The position numbers and the translations under genes were made by a program. 61,842 bases of DNA from positions 1 to 61,842 of the forward strand of contig JAKSTG010000016.1 in the NCBI GenBank assembly GCA_024402695.1, written 5' to 3'. The stretch is from Treponema sp. GTDB taxonomy: Bacteria; Spirochaetota; Spirochaetia; Treponematales; Treponemataceae. Below are positions 43,801 through 51,887 of the stretch, in pieces. Under the pieces are notes generated by a model. That model did no database searches, was not told where the DNA came from, and saw nothing but the letters and a program-made list of their open reading frames with translations. How positions within the stretch are numbered: position 1 is the first letter of the stretch; the number at the start of each line of letters is the position of its first letter.

Positions 43801-45248
43801 CCGGAATTATTTCAGGAAAACTTTCTGACGTTGATTTCAATCTGAAAAATCTTGGAAGCTTTATCAATCTGGAACAGATTATAAACATCTATAACGGGCA
43901 GCTTTCTGGTGCTCTGGATATTTCTGGAACCATCGATAATCCACTGTTTGCCGGAACCCTTGTTCTTGACCGTCCTGAATTCAACGTTCCTTACTGTCTG
44001 CCTGACAAGGTTGCAACAGCCAGGGTTCCGGTGATTTTTGAAAACGGCGAAATCAATATTCCTGAAACCAGATTTACAGTCAAGAAGAACGGAGAACTGT
44101 TTGCTTCCTGCCGCTTTATTTTTGATAAATGGCGCTTTGACAGAATGGAATCTGTTCTTCGCACAGAGGAAAAGAAATATGTTCCGATTGATCTGGAAAT
44201 GCTTAAAGGAATGAGTGTAGCAGGGGATGCAAACCTTACCCTGAACCTTGTTCTTGAAAACGGTGACTTTGAGCTTACAGGTGATATTTTTGCGGAAAAA
44301 ACCGAACTTTATGTAGATCTTCCTAAACTGGTTTCTACTGTAAACATGGAAGTTGAAGAACCTGCTGTTAATTTCAGATGTTCTTTGAATATCCGCATGG
44401 GAACCCACGTCCGTGTAAATGTTGATCCTCTGCTTCGCGCCATTTTCGTACCGGGTGGAACTCTTGGTATTGTTTTTGATTCAGATTCAAATCAGCTTTC
44501 TATGTTCGGAATTCTTCATCTGAAATCCGGGGATGTTAGTTACCTGAACAGAAACTTCTATGTAAAAGAAGGTTCTTTGAAGTTCTCGCCAAATGATCTG
44601 GATTTTAACCCGATTATCAATGTTAGGGCCGAAACCCGAGAAAGGGATGAAGATGGTGAAAACGTAGTAATCAGTCTGAATGCTCAGAATCAGTTTATCC
44701 GAGACTTTAACCCTAAATTCTCTTCAGTTCCTGCTAAATCAGACCTGGAAATTCAGCGTCTTTTGGGTCAGATTGCCGTAGCAGACTCCGAAAGTGTAGG
44801 AAATTTCCTTTTTGCCGCCGGTGACTATGCTCTTCAGTCCCTCATCGGGCGCAAATTTGAAAACAAGTTGCGGGATTTCCTTAATTTTGATATATTCTCA
44901 TTACGTACCAATATTATTCAGAATACCTTAAATTTCAGTCTTTCCAACAGAACTCAAAATGAAACGCTGAAAGCTGGTAACTTTTTTGATAATTCAACTG
45001 TTTATATTGGTAAATACCTGGGAAGTGCGTTATATGTGGATGCTATGTTGAATCTGCAGTATGACGACAAACGTATCAGAGACGCAGCCTCTGTGGGTGG
45101 GATGATTTTCAAGCCTGAATTTGGTATGGAACTTGAGTCTCCATTCGGAAACATTCGATGGAATGTTGCTCCGGACATAGATGCCTTGATGAATAAACAG
45201 TATGTTCCTTCATCTTCTGTTTCGCTTTCCTGGAAATTTTCATTATAA
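40851..45248 (+). CDS. tamB: TamB-family (DUF490) envelope assembly protein
   Basis: A 1465-residue protein. One membrane anchor lies at residues 9-27 (VGIFIVLTIFAVLLVRP). A very long repetitive beta-domain follows, of the kind that forms a lipid-conducting trough across the periplasm. The C-terminal DUF490 signature is present: GILHLKSGDVSYLNRNF, YVKEGSLKFSPNDLDFNP, NVRAETRERDEDGENV and the LLGQIAV segment. TamB and its relatives move phospholipids, or help insert outer-membrane proteins, together with a BamA/TamA partner. Here bamA is the next gene, as in Borrelia, where BamA and TamB interact. The start is TTG 40851; no in-frame ATG precedes the membrane helix. Confidence 0.9.
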   Translation: MKAKIRDIVSVGIFIVLTIFAVLLVRPAYDRLGREVSDYARNLKQSVEEQFSMKLSYKSLSPSILSSVNFREVTVTNLEGEKVASISRIRLDYKLLKLLKGDFTNCFKSLVVDSADVSGSALADLIARNAKGTPKESKKENQTSLKDFDYSSIFPDFPLNVLLKNISISYSRDKFYVSGNIRKMNLDYSNKQKLLLCSSDIFANGHYGNENFSGNVLLDGKLFQGFENSTCNISINNLADSNFRVGRLNFFASYNQGIISLETIKSAFPLNIDASFDLTDGIVRGEVKAKDLTASQIIQAQKKNDLFKKISDLKLNTDSSISYNVNSQVLEYTSDSGVSLPSVLVPGGADISIDLKGNGSKVKINSLSMKGSNYDVYGDLEYVFKTMSLLGTVEVPQVVLPNGSVISSEVFFDSLQKGFIAYIPQLFIDDNTFTALELTAIPQKDSFDFSFEGYDYSHFEADTPGRILVEGSYLLEENYLQTSVAANSFFLDSALKTSVSFMPDNAKASMRKTAESLDDFVFSTDGYFSTDFHSVSFNVPYILLASVSRDNQALLLSFDGNEQSVSLSQADLVLGKKSYHASGSVDFLSDTKEMFMLLDLNAEDIPYHFAGNLTNNVFTLIGDYNSSLRLDFSKKNIFEGHVITENIPLSILDASVLATINTDFSYSEENGIEVAINRMEFEEAGNQFRIKPHVSLSGNVNRYGASLGSIVYSDLYSQLEGSADVFFALSENILGSAGIKLSLKSPMTDEALTVSADISNPDMLPLSLNSFMNDFYMDASTVINNLNMNRFTRLKSNNNVLSASLYVSGTPEHPYVSASLDNLSLLVSTEVMHITGSAVMENRDVIVNDFKFNFGSMEINRVSGNFSLETFEGAINASLNAKLMEDSLFVPFKLETSDVVKQGNALIPSAFTVSLSTEEIYGSFIKNPTSFALTAYYTEDGLNIISSDNLGLFASYLSSGDVFAVMNCENYGKMKLEGIYEQKTGIISGKLSDVDFNLKNLGSFINLEQIINIYNGQLSGALDISGTIDNPLFAGTLVLDRPEFNVPYCLPDKVATARVPVIFENGEINIPETRFTVKKNGELFASCRFIFDKWRFDRMESVLRTEEKKYVPIDLEMLKGMSVAGDANLTLNLVLENGDFELTGDIFAEKTELYVDLPKLVSTVNMEVEEPAVNFRCSLNIRMGTHVRVNVDPLLRAIFVPGGTLGIVFDSDSNQLSMFGILHLKSGDVSYLNRNFYVKEGSLKFSPNDLDFNPIINVRAETRERDEDGENVVISLNAQNQFIRDFNPKFSSVPAKSDLEIQRLLGQIAVADSESVGNFLFAAGDYALQSLIGRKFENKLRDFLNFDIFSLRTNIIQNTLNFSLSNRTQNETLKAGNFFDNSTVYIGKYLGSALYVDAMLNLQYDDKRIRDAASVGGMIFKPEFGMELESPFGNIRWNVAPDIDALMNKQYVPSSSVSLSWKFSL

Positions 45249-45278
45249 AATTGATAGACACTATAACGGGTGAAAAAA

Positions 45279-47729
45279 ATGACTGACTTTTTTAAGAAAA
45301 ATCTTCTTATTCTTCTATTGATAGTAGCTTCTTGCTTTACACTTTTATTCGGTCAGGAAGCCGAAGATGACGAATGGTTCTGGAATAAACCAATTTCGGA
45401 AATTTCCTTCGAAGGTCTTAAGAAAGTCAAGAAAAGCGAAATGAACGGTTTTATTGATTCCTTCATTGATTCAGAATTCAATGAAGACAATTATAGCGAA
45501 ATGCTGGACCGTCTTTATGCAATGGATCTTTTTGAAGACATTGTTCCTTATGCAAAACATGCCAAAAAAGAAGGTCATGTTCTTCTGGTTTTCCAGGTAA
45601 CTGAAAGACCTACTGTTGTATCCATGAGTTTTGTGGGTAACCAGGAAATCAGAAACGGTGAACTCCGTGATAAAATCAGTACTAAAACTTCAGACGTATA
45701 TATAGAAAGTAAAATACTTATGGATGAAAGAATTCTTCGTGAACTTTATATCCAGAAAGGTTTTACCGATGCAAAGGTCTCCCACAAAATCGAAGAGCTG
45801 GATAATGGCGTAAAGGTTGTTTTCATTATCAATGAAGGCGTACATGTAGTTATCTCAAAAATCAAGATTCAGGGAAATTCTGTTTTCTCCGAAAGAGCTC
45901 TTAAGTCTAAGATGAAGCTTAAGGAAGCTGGTTTCCTTAAAGACGGTGCTTTCCAGAGATCTACTCTTGAAGCTGATAAGCAGACAATCATTTCGCTTTA
46001 TAATGAACGCGGTTATATGGATGCCGATTTTGTTGATGTAGTTCTTGATACTGAAATCAACGAAGCAAAAAAGCGAAACGAAATGACAATTACTTACATT
46101 CTTCAGGAAGGTCCTCAGTATTCATACACAGGAACTACTTTTGCGGGAAATGAAGTATTCTCAACTGAAAAACTTTCTTCTCTGATCAAACAGAAAGAGG
46201 GAACAGTTTTCAATTTTACAAAATACCAGGAAGGACTTATGGAGATTGCTAACCTCTATTACGAAAGCGGTTACATGACTCTCGATTTCCGTCCAACTCC
46301 TGTGAAAGATTCTGACCGTCATGAGATTTCATACAACATTGGAATCCGTGAAAATTCCCGCAGCCACATTGAAGACGTTCTTATTAAGGGAAACACAAAA
46401 ACAAAAGAATACGTAATCAGACGTGAAATCCCTATCGAGTCTGGTGATATTTTCTCGAAAGACAAGATTCTTAACGGTTACCGCAATATTTATAACCTTC
46501 AGTTCTTCTCTAACGTTATGCAGGAATATCAGATGGGTTCTGAAGATAACCTTATTGACCTGGTTTATGTTGTTGAAGAACAGTCTACAACTTCGTTCCA
46601 GTTCGGACTTGTATTTACAGGTAACGGTCTTGCAACTTCAAACTCAAACGTAGCAATTCCATTCTCACTGTACGGAAAACTTGAAAACTCCAACCTCTTT
46701 GGTGAAGGTCGTTCAGTTTCTATTTCTTCAACACTTGCTCCTTCAGAACAGTCAATTGATTTGAGCTACGGACAGAACTGGATCGGTAATCTTCCAATTT
46801 CTTTCAGTCAGTCACTTTCTTTCGGACACTCATCATCAACAGCTCTTCGACTTGATGTAGACTCTGACGGTAATATTGATACAGACCATAACTACTTCAA
46901 CTACGAAGGTTGGACAGCAAGTCTTGGAACTGCAATCGGTAAAAGATGGTATCCAAATTTTGCAATCCTTTCTCTGACAGGCGGTATCAACAACAGCCTT
47001 ACAAACTATATCTATGATGAGAGCATCGATATTCCAGTAAGTTCAGGAATCGGAGCTTATGCAAACAGATGGGGACTTTCCAACTCTATGTGGGCAAGTT
47101 TCGCAATGGACGGAAGAAATATCAGCTACGATCCAACTAAAGGTTGGTTCTTGAGCCAGAAACTTTCATGGTACGGATTCCTGCCAAAATTGGAAAAGGA
47201 ATTCTTCCTCCGTACAGATACAAAAGCAGAAGCTTACTGGCAGCTGTTCAATATTCCTGTTTCAGACAAGTTCAATTTCAACTGTGTACTTGCTGATTAT
47301 GCAAGTCTTTCGTTCCTGTTCCCAACAACAGAATTCTTCAGCGATACAAACAAAGTTTATATCGACGGTGTATTTACAGGACGCGGATGGAACGACCTTT
47401 ACATTAAGAGCAAAGGAAAAGCAAGCTTCGCCAACAACATGGAACTCCGTGTTCCAATTGCACCTGGTTACCTTGGAGCTGACCTCTTCTTCGATACAAT
47501 TTTTGTAAAAGATGAACCTGAACAGATGTTCAATTCTGTTAGTATCGATGATCTGTATTTCAGCTTTGGGCCAGGTCTTCGCTTCCTTATTCCACAGTTC
47601 CCACTGCATCTTCTCTTTGCATGGAAATTCAAGACAGAAAACGGCAACCTTAAATGGGCCGGAAACTGTGATAACTACAACGGAAATACATTCCAGTTTG
47701 TTCTCTCATTCAATATTGTAAACAGATAG
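45279..47729 (+). CDS. bamA: Outer-membrane protein assembly factor BamA
   Basis: An 816-residue Omp85 protein that folds beta-barrels into the outer membrane. The signal peptide ends near FGQ-EAED (residue 25). About five POTRA domains span residues 35-400, recognised by repeats such as ISEISFEGLKKVKKSEM, VSMSFVGNQEIRNGELRDKI, ISKIKIQGNSVFSERALKSK and IEDVLIKGNTKTKEYVIRREI. The barrel follows to the end (final residues SFNIVNR). The conserved lid segment of the Omp85 type, GFLPKLEKEFFLRTD region, is partly visible. ATG 45279 is preferred over GTG 45270 because GGTGA at 45269-45273 fits as its ribosome-binding site. It lies 30 bp after tamB. Confidence 0.94.
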   Translation: MTDFFKKNLLILLLIVASCFTLLFGQEAEDDEWFWNKPISEISFEGLKKVKKSEMNGFIDSFIDSEFNEDNYSEMLDRLYAMDLFEDIVPYAKHAKKEGHVLLVFQVTERPTVVSMSFVGNQEIRNGELRDKISTKTSDVYIESKILMDERILRELYIQKGFTDAKVSHKIEELDNGVKVVFIINEGVHVVISKIKIQGNSVFSERALKSKMKLKEAGFLKDGAFQRSTLEADKQTIISLYNERGYMDADFVDVVLDTEINEAKKRNEMTITYILQEGPQYSYTGTTFAGNEVFSTEKLSSLIKQKEGTVFNFTKYQEGLMEIANLYYESGYMTLDFRPTPVKDSDRHEISYNIGIRENSRSHIEDVLIKGNTKTKEYVIRREIPIESGDIFSKDKILNGYRNIYNLQFFSNVMQEYQMGSEDNLIDLVYVVEEQSTTSFQFGLVFTGNGLATSNSNVAIPFSLYGKLENSNLFGEGRSVSISSTLAPSEQSIDLSYGQNWIGNLPISFSQSLSFGHSSSTALRLDVDSDGNIDTDHNYFNYEGWTASLGTAIGKRWYPNFAILSLTGGINNSLTNYIYDESIDIPVSSGIGAYANRWGLSNSMWASFAMDGRNISYDPTKGWFLSQKLSWYGFLPKLEKEFFLRTDTKAEAYWQLFNIPVSDKFNFNCVLADYASLSFLFPTTEFFSDTNKVYIDGVFTGRGWNDLYIKSKGKASFANNMELRVPIAPGYLGADLFFDTIFVKDEPEQMFNSVSIDDLYFSFGPGLRFLIPQFPLHLLFAWKFKTENGNLKWAGNCDNYNGNTFQFVLSFNIVNR

Positions 47730-47752
47730 TAATAAAATAGAGGTTTCTTGAT

Positions 47753-48271
47753 ATGAATAAAAAAATCTTGGTTGCAGTTCTTTTTTCACTTTTTACAGTT
47801 ACCGGAGTTTTTGCACAGCAGATTACAAAATTCGGTGTTGTAGATACAAATAAGGTTTATAACGCTTATTTCAGAAACTCTACTGCCGTTAGAAATTATG
47901 AAAAGAAACGTACTGATTATCAGAACGAAATCAATAAGACAACTGAAGAACTTCGTGATCTTCAGCAGAAAAAACTTGATTTTGAAAAAAACGGCAACGA
48001 AGCTCAGGCAATGAAAATCGAAGCTGAAATCACAAAGAAAAAAGATTACCTTACTGAATATACAAATGCAAAGAACGTTGAACTTGAATCTCTTGCAAAG
48101 TCTCTGAAAAACTCAGACGAATTCTACAAGAAACTTTATTCAACTCTTTCACGTATTGCTGAAGGAGGAGGATACTCAATGATTCTTTCTCTTCAGGAAT
48201 CAAATTCAATTCTCTGGTACAGTCATACAGTAGATATCACAGATGATGTTATCTCTCAGCTGGGTCTGTAA
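47753..48271 (+). CDS. Periplasmic chaperone Skp/OmpH
   Basis: A 172-residue exported chaperone that escorts unfolded outer-membrane proteins to BamA. The signal peptide is residues 1-22 (ends GVFAQQ). KFGVVDTNKVYNAYF is the first strand of the Skp core. A long coiled coil follows at about 45-120 (KKRTDYQNEINKTTEELRDL, then KIEAEITKKKDYLTEY) and forms the tentacles. It ends with SMILSLQESNSILWYSHTVD, the C-terminal beta segment. Placement straight after bamA is the usual arrangement. Its stop codon is directly followed by the mutS start. Confidence 0.88.
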   Translation: MNKKILVAVLFSLFTVTGVFAQQITKFGVVDTNKVYNAYFRNSTAVRNYEKKRTDYQNEINKTTEELRDLQQKKLDFEKNGNEAQAMKIEAEITKKKDYLTEYTNAKNVELESLAKSLKNSDEFYKKLYSTLSRIAEGGGYSMILSLQESNSILWYSHTVDITDDVISQLGL

Positions 48272-50908
48272 ATGAGTACATCAGCAAAAGACACATCTTC
48301 TTCCGGCGCAGTTACTCTGTCGCCGATGATGATCCAGTATAATCAGATTAAAGATCAGTATCCAAACGAAGTTGTTTTTTTTCGTTTAGGTGACTTCTAC
48401 GAAATGTTCAATAAAGATGCGGTTGATGTATCGCGTCTTTTGAATTTAACTCTGACTCATCGTGCACAGCAGCCAATGTGCGGTATTCCTTACCATGCTG
48501 CCAAAATCTATATTGCAAGACTTCTGCGCCTTGGAAAGAAAATCGTTATTTGTGAACAGATTGGAGATCCAAAAGCAAAAGGTCTTACAGAACGCAAAGT
48601 TGTAGAAATTATTACTCCGGGTACAGCAGTAGAAAGTGAATATCTTGAAGGTAACAGAGCAAACTTTCTTGCCGCTCTTTCCATTACAAAAGGGAAAGCC
48701 GGTTTTGCCTTTATTGATGTAACTACTTCAAGTTTTGAAGCAACCAGTTGGCCTTCGAGCCGTATGGCAGAAAACTTTGCTAAGGAACTTGGTCGTGCCG
48801 GTCCAAGAGAACTCCTTCTTCCTCAGAGTCTTAAAAATAATGATGTGATTCAGGAAGCCTTGGAAAGTTTTGCTGATCTTTCTGTTTCTTATTATCCTGA
48901 CTGGGATTTCAATTCTGATTTTTCTTTCAGAAAACTGAATCAGCAGTTCAATACTGCAAACCTTCACGGCTTTGGTCTTGAAGAAGATTCTCCGGAAGTT
49001 GCCCCTGCAGGTTTCCTCCTGGATTATCTTGAAAAAACTACAAACTCGAAAGTTCCTCATGTTTCCGGAATCCGTATTTTTCATGATGACGATTTCCTTG
49101 TAATGGATGATTCATCTCGCAGAAACCTTGAGATTACAGAAAATCTTCGTGACGGAACTTATCAGTATTCCCTTATGGAATGCGTAAATCATACAAAGAC
49201 TGCCATGGGAAGCCGCCTGCTTAGAAACTGGCTCCTTTTCCCTTTGACTGATGTTGCCCGTATAAATGACCGCCTGGACAGAGTTCAGTCTTTCTATGAT
49301 AACCAGACTCTTCTGGATGATGTACGCGAAACTCTTTCACCAGTTCTTGATATTGAACGACTTGCCGGTAGAATCGCAATGGACCGTGCCCACGGAAAAG
49401 ATCTTCAGGCTTTGCGTCTGAGTCTTGAATCCTGGATTCAGGTCCGTTCAAAACTTCTTGCTTTCGATTTTTCTTTCCTTGAAAGTGAACCTGCAGAAAA
49501 AGTTATTGAACTGATTTCTTCTTCTATTCTGGAAGATCCTGCCACAAGTCTTACAGAAGGCCGTATTATTAAGGAAGGCTGGTCAGAAGAACTGGACCAG
49601 TGGCGTGGAATCAGAGACAACTTCAATAATATTCTGGCCAGTTATGAAGAAGAAGAGAGGGAAGCCAGCGGCATCTCCACTCTGAAAATTAAATATAACA
49701 ATGCATCAGGGTATTTCATCGAGATTTCCAAAGGAAAACTTGATGGGGTTCCTCAGCACTTTATCCGTCGTCGTTCCCTTATGAACGGAGATCGTTTTAC
49801 AACAGAAAAACTTCAGGCTCTTGAACAGCAGCTTAATGAAAGCGGATCAAAAATTCTTGAACTGGAAAGAGATCTTTTCCTTCAGGTAAGAAATGCACTT
49901 AAGGAGTTTGTTCCTTATCTTCTGCAGCTTTCTGGAGAAATTGCCCATACTGACGTAACTTCAACATTTGCTTACAGCTCAAGACTTCATTCCTGGGTAA
50001 GACCAGTTGTTGATGAGTCCGGCATTTTTGATATTAAAAACGGAAGACATCCGGTAGTAGAACTTCACCTGCCAACAGGGGAGTTTGTTCCTAATGATTC
50101 TGTTCTCGGATATTCTGTTGACGGGGTTCCTTCGTTCAATCTTATTACAGGTCCGAATATGGCCGGTAAGAGTACATACCTCCGCCAGAATGCCTTGATA
50201 GCACTTCTTGCACAAAGCGGATGTTATGTTCCTGCTGAGCAGGCTCACATCGGTATAATCGACAAGATTTTCTGCCGCGTCGGTGCTTCTGATAACCTTG
50301 CCCGCGGTGAATCAACCTTCCTTGTCGAAATGACTGAAACAGCAAACATTCTTGTTTCAAGTACTGAAAAGTCTCTTGTAATCATGGATGAAGTTGGGCG
50401 CGGAACTTCCACAGAAGACGGACTTTCAATTGCCCGTGCAGTTTCTGAATACCTTCTTGATACAATCAAGTGCCGTACTTTCTTTGCAACTCATTATCAT
50501 GAACTTTCACGCATGGAACATCCTGCTATCAGAATGCTTTGTATGGATGTAAAAGAAAATGCCGGTTCAGTTGTGTTCCTCAGAAAAATCAAAGAAGGAG
50601 CCAGCGGAAATTCTTACGGTATTCACGTTGCCCGTCTTGCAGGAATTCCTGACTCAGTTATTCAGCGTGCAAAGGCAGTCCTTGCTCATATTCAGTCTGT
50701 AAATTCTGATAAGCCTGTAATCGGTGAAATTGAAAATATTCCGGCTCCAGTAAAGGAACCTGAAACTCCTGTATTCACAACTCCAGGACTTTTCAATGAT
50801 GAAGAGATTATTCTTGATGAGATCCTTTCCTGTGATACAGATAACATGACTCCAATGGCTGCTCTTCAGGCGGTTTCCCGCTGGAAGAAAACTCTTGCAG
50901 GCCGCTAG
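48272..50908 (+). CDS. mutS: DNA mismatch repair protein MutS
   Basis: An 878-residue mismatch sensor of standard MutS1 length. The mismatch-reading F-x-E motif is in FFRLGDFYEMFNKDA. The Walker A motif is GPNMAGKS (627-634), followed by the TYLRQ helix. VIMDEVGRGTSTEDG is the Walker B/D-loop region, and FFATHYHELSRME the switch. The C-terminus lacks an obvious MutL tail change. No mutL is in the window. It starts with no gap after the skp gene, so it is translationally coupled in the tamB operon. The stop codon overlaps that of the convergent peptidase in a CTAG palindrome. Confidence 0.97.
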   Translation: MSTSAKDTSSSGAVTLSPMMIQYNQIKDQYPNEVVFFRLGDFYEMFNKDAVDVSRLLNLTLTHRAQQPMCGIPYHAAKIYIARLLRLGKKIVICEQIGDPKAKGLTERKVVEIITPGTAVESEYLEGNRANFLAALSITKGKAGFAFIDVTTSSFEATSWPSSRMAENFAKELGRAGPRELLLPQSLKNNDVIQEALESFADLSVSYYPDWDFNSDFSFRKLNQQFNTANLHGFGLEEDSPEVAPAGFLLDYLEKTTNSKVPHVSGIRIFHDDDFLVMDDSSRRNLEITENLRDGTYQYSLMECVNHTKTAMGSRLLRNWLLFPLTDVARINDRLDRVQSFYDNQTLLDDVRETLSPVLDIERLAGRIAMDRAHGKDLQALRLSLESWIQVRSKLLAFDFSFLESEPAEKVIELISSSILEDPATSLTEGRIIKEGWSEELDQWRGIRDNFNNILASYEEEEREASGISTLKIKYNNASGYFIEISKGKLDGVPQHFIRRRSLMNGDRFTTEKLQALEQQLNESGSKILELERDLFLQVRNALKEFVPYLLQLSGEIAHTDVTSTFAYSSRLHSWVRPVVDESGIFDIKNGRHPVVELHLPTGEFVPNDSVLGYSVDGVPSFNLITGPNMAGKSTYLRQNALIALLAQSGCYVPAEQAHIGIIDKIFCRVGASDNLARGESTFLVEMTETANILVSSTEKSLVIMDEVGRGTSTEDGLSIARAVSEYLLDTIKCRTFFATHYHELSRMEHPAIRMLCMDVKENAGSVVFLRKIKEGASGNSYGIHVARLAGIPDSVIQRAKAVLAHIQSVNSDKPVIGEIENIPAPVKEPETPVFTTPGLFNDEEIILDEILSCDTDNMTPMAALQAVSRWKKTLAGR

Positions 50909-51774
50909 GTTAGAGCCGGTGTTCTTGCTGCGGCAAGACTGTTCAAAATGTTTCTGAAAATCTCTTCGCTTTCTCCTGTTAATGTTTCAACAGTGTCTCT
51001 TTTTGAATTGATGAGAAACCAGGTTTGAGGGAAGAGGGATTTTAAATCTTCTTTGAATTCTTCTTTATAAAGATCTTCAATAGATTTTGCTTTTGTCTTC
51101 ATAAGAAGGTGCATGTAGTTTTCAGCTTCTTTTGAAGGAAGCATTGTAATTGCAACAGCCGGGATTCCGCAGGCTATGAAACCAGCATTGTCACTGTAGG
51201 AAGCGGGAAGGTTGAGCCATTTGTCTGAAGAAGAGGTCAGGATTTTTGATGCTTTTTCTTCCAGTTTAGAATAAATCTTTTTGAATGCAAGTGGACTGGA
51301 TTTTGAAAGTTTCGTCTCACAGAGAATGGGAATGTCCCCGCGTCCCATGCAGTCAAAAACAAAAATGTCCCCTTTGTCTATCTGAAGTTTTTTGAAATAT
51401 TCTGCCAGTACATAAGCTCCCTGACTTTTGATTCCTTCAGAGGATTCTTCGCCATCTGTAAAAATCAATCTGATGTTGTGTGCTGATTCTGATGTAACTA
51501 AAGTTTCAGCCCATTTCATGAGAAAAAAGACTGCGAAGCTGTTGTCGTTTGCACCCTGTGTATCGGGAACTCTGTCATAATGAGCGATTACAGTTTTTAT
51601 CCTGAATGTAGGGTCATATTGTTTCTGCGGAAATCTGACCAGAATGTGATTTTTGTTTCCTGTGGTAAAAACGGATGTTCCGATTCCTCTTACATTCAGA
51701 TAATTCTGGATATAATTCAGCCGGTCACATTCAATTGAGAGAAAATTCAAGAAGTCAGGATTTTCGGTAATCAA
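50905..51774 (-). CDS. M28-type metallopeptidase
   Basis: A 289-residue cytoplasmic zinc aminopeptidase-like protein. The metal ligands fit the M28 pattern (positions counted from the longer 301-residue reading): His77 and Asp79 in VIAHYDRVPD, bridging Asp89 in QGANDNSFA, and Glu121-Glu122 in TDGEESSEG. The substrate is unknown; M28 enzymes trim amino acids or act on peptides or cyclic dipeptides. The 301-residue form beginning at TTG 51810 looks wrong, because a TATAAT at 51796-51801 (minus) lies inside it. AAAGGA at 51782-51787 would instead serve the TTG at 51774. It is convergent with mutS and divergent from the GH43 gene. Confidence 0.72.
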   Translation of the reverse strand: MITENPDFLNFLSIECDRLNYIQNYLNVRGIGTSVFTTGNKNHILVRFPQKQYDPTFRIKTVIAHYDRVPDTQGANDNSFAVFFLMKWAETLVTSESAHNIRLIFTDGEESSEGIKSQGAYVLAEYFKKLQIDKGDIFVFDCMGRGDIPILCETKLSKSSPLAFKKIYSKLEEKASKILTSSSDKWLNLPASYSDNAGFIACGIPAVAITMLPSKEAENYMHLLMKTKAKSIEDLYKEEFKEDLKSLFPQTWFLINSKRDTVETLTGESEEIFRNILNSLAAARTPALT

Positions 51775-51875
51775 ACTATGTTCCTTTTTGAAAGAATTAT
51801 ATAGTGTCAAAAAAATATAGTAAACTTGTTGAATTATTTTGCCTAAGGAGATTTATGTTTTATTAAATTCCGTAA

Positions 51876-51881
51876 TATACT
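51876..51881 (+). promoter_or_regulatory. -10 box of the GH43 gene
   Basis: TATACT at 51876-51881, six bases before ATG 51888. TTATGT 17 bp upstream (51853-51858) is a poor -35 box. No Shine-Dalgarno precedes the ATG. Confidence 0.5.
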
Positions 51882-51887
51882 TGAATC

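Noticed and set aside
43812..44408. A 198-codon frame antisense to tamB
   Set aside because: It is opposite a well-supported coding region, has no family resemblance or signals of its own, and its composition mirrors the tamB codons.
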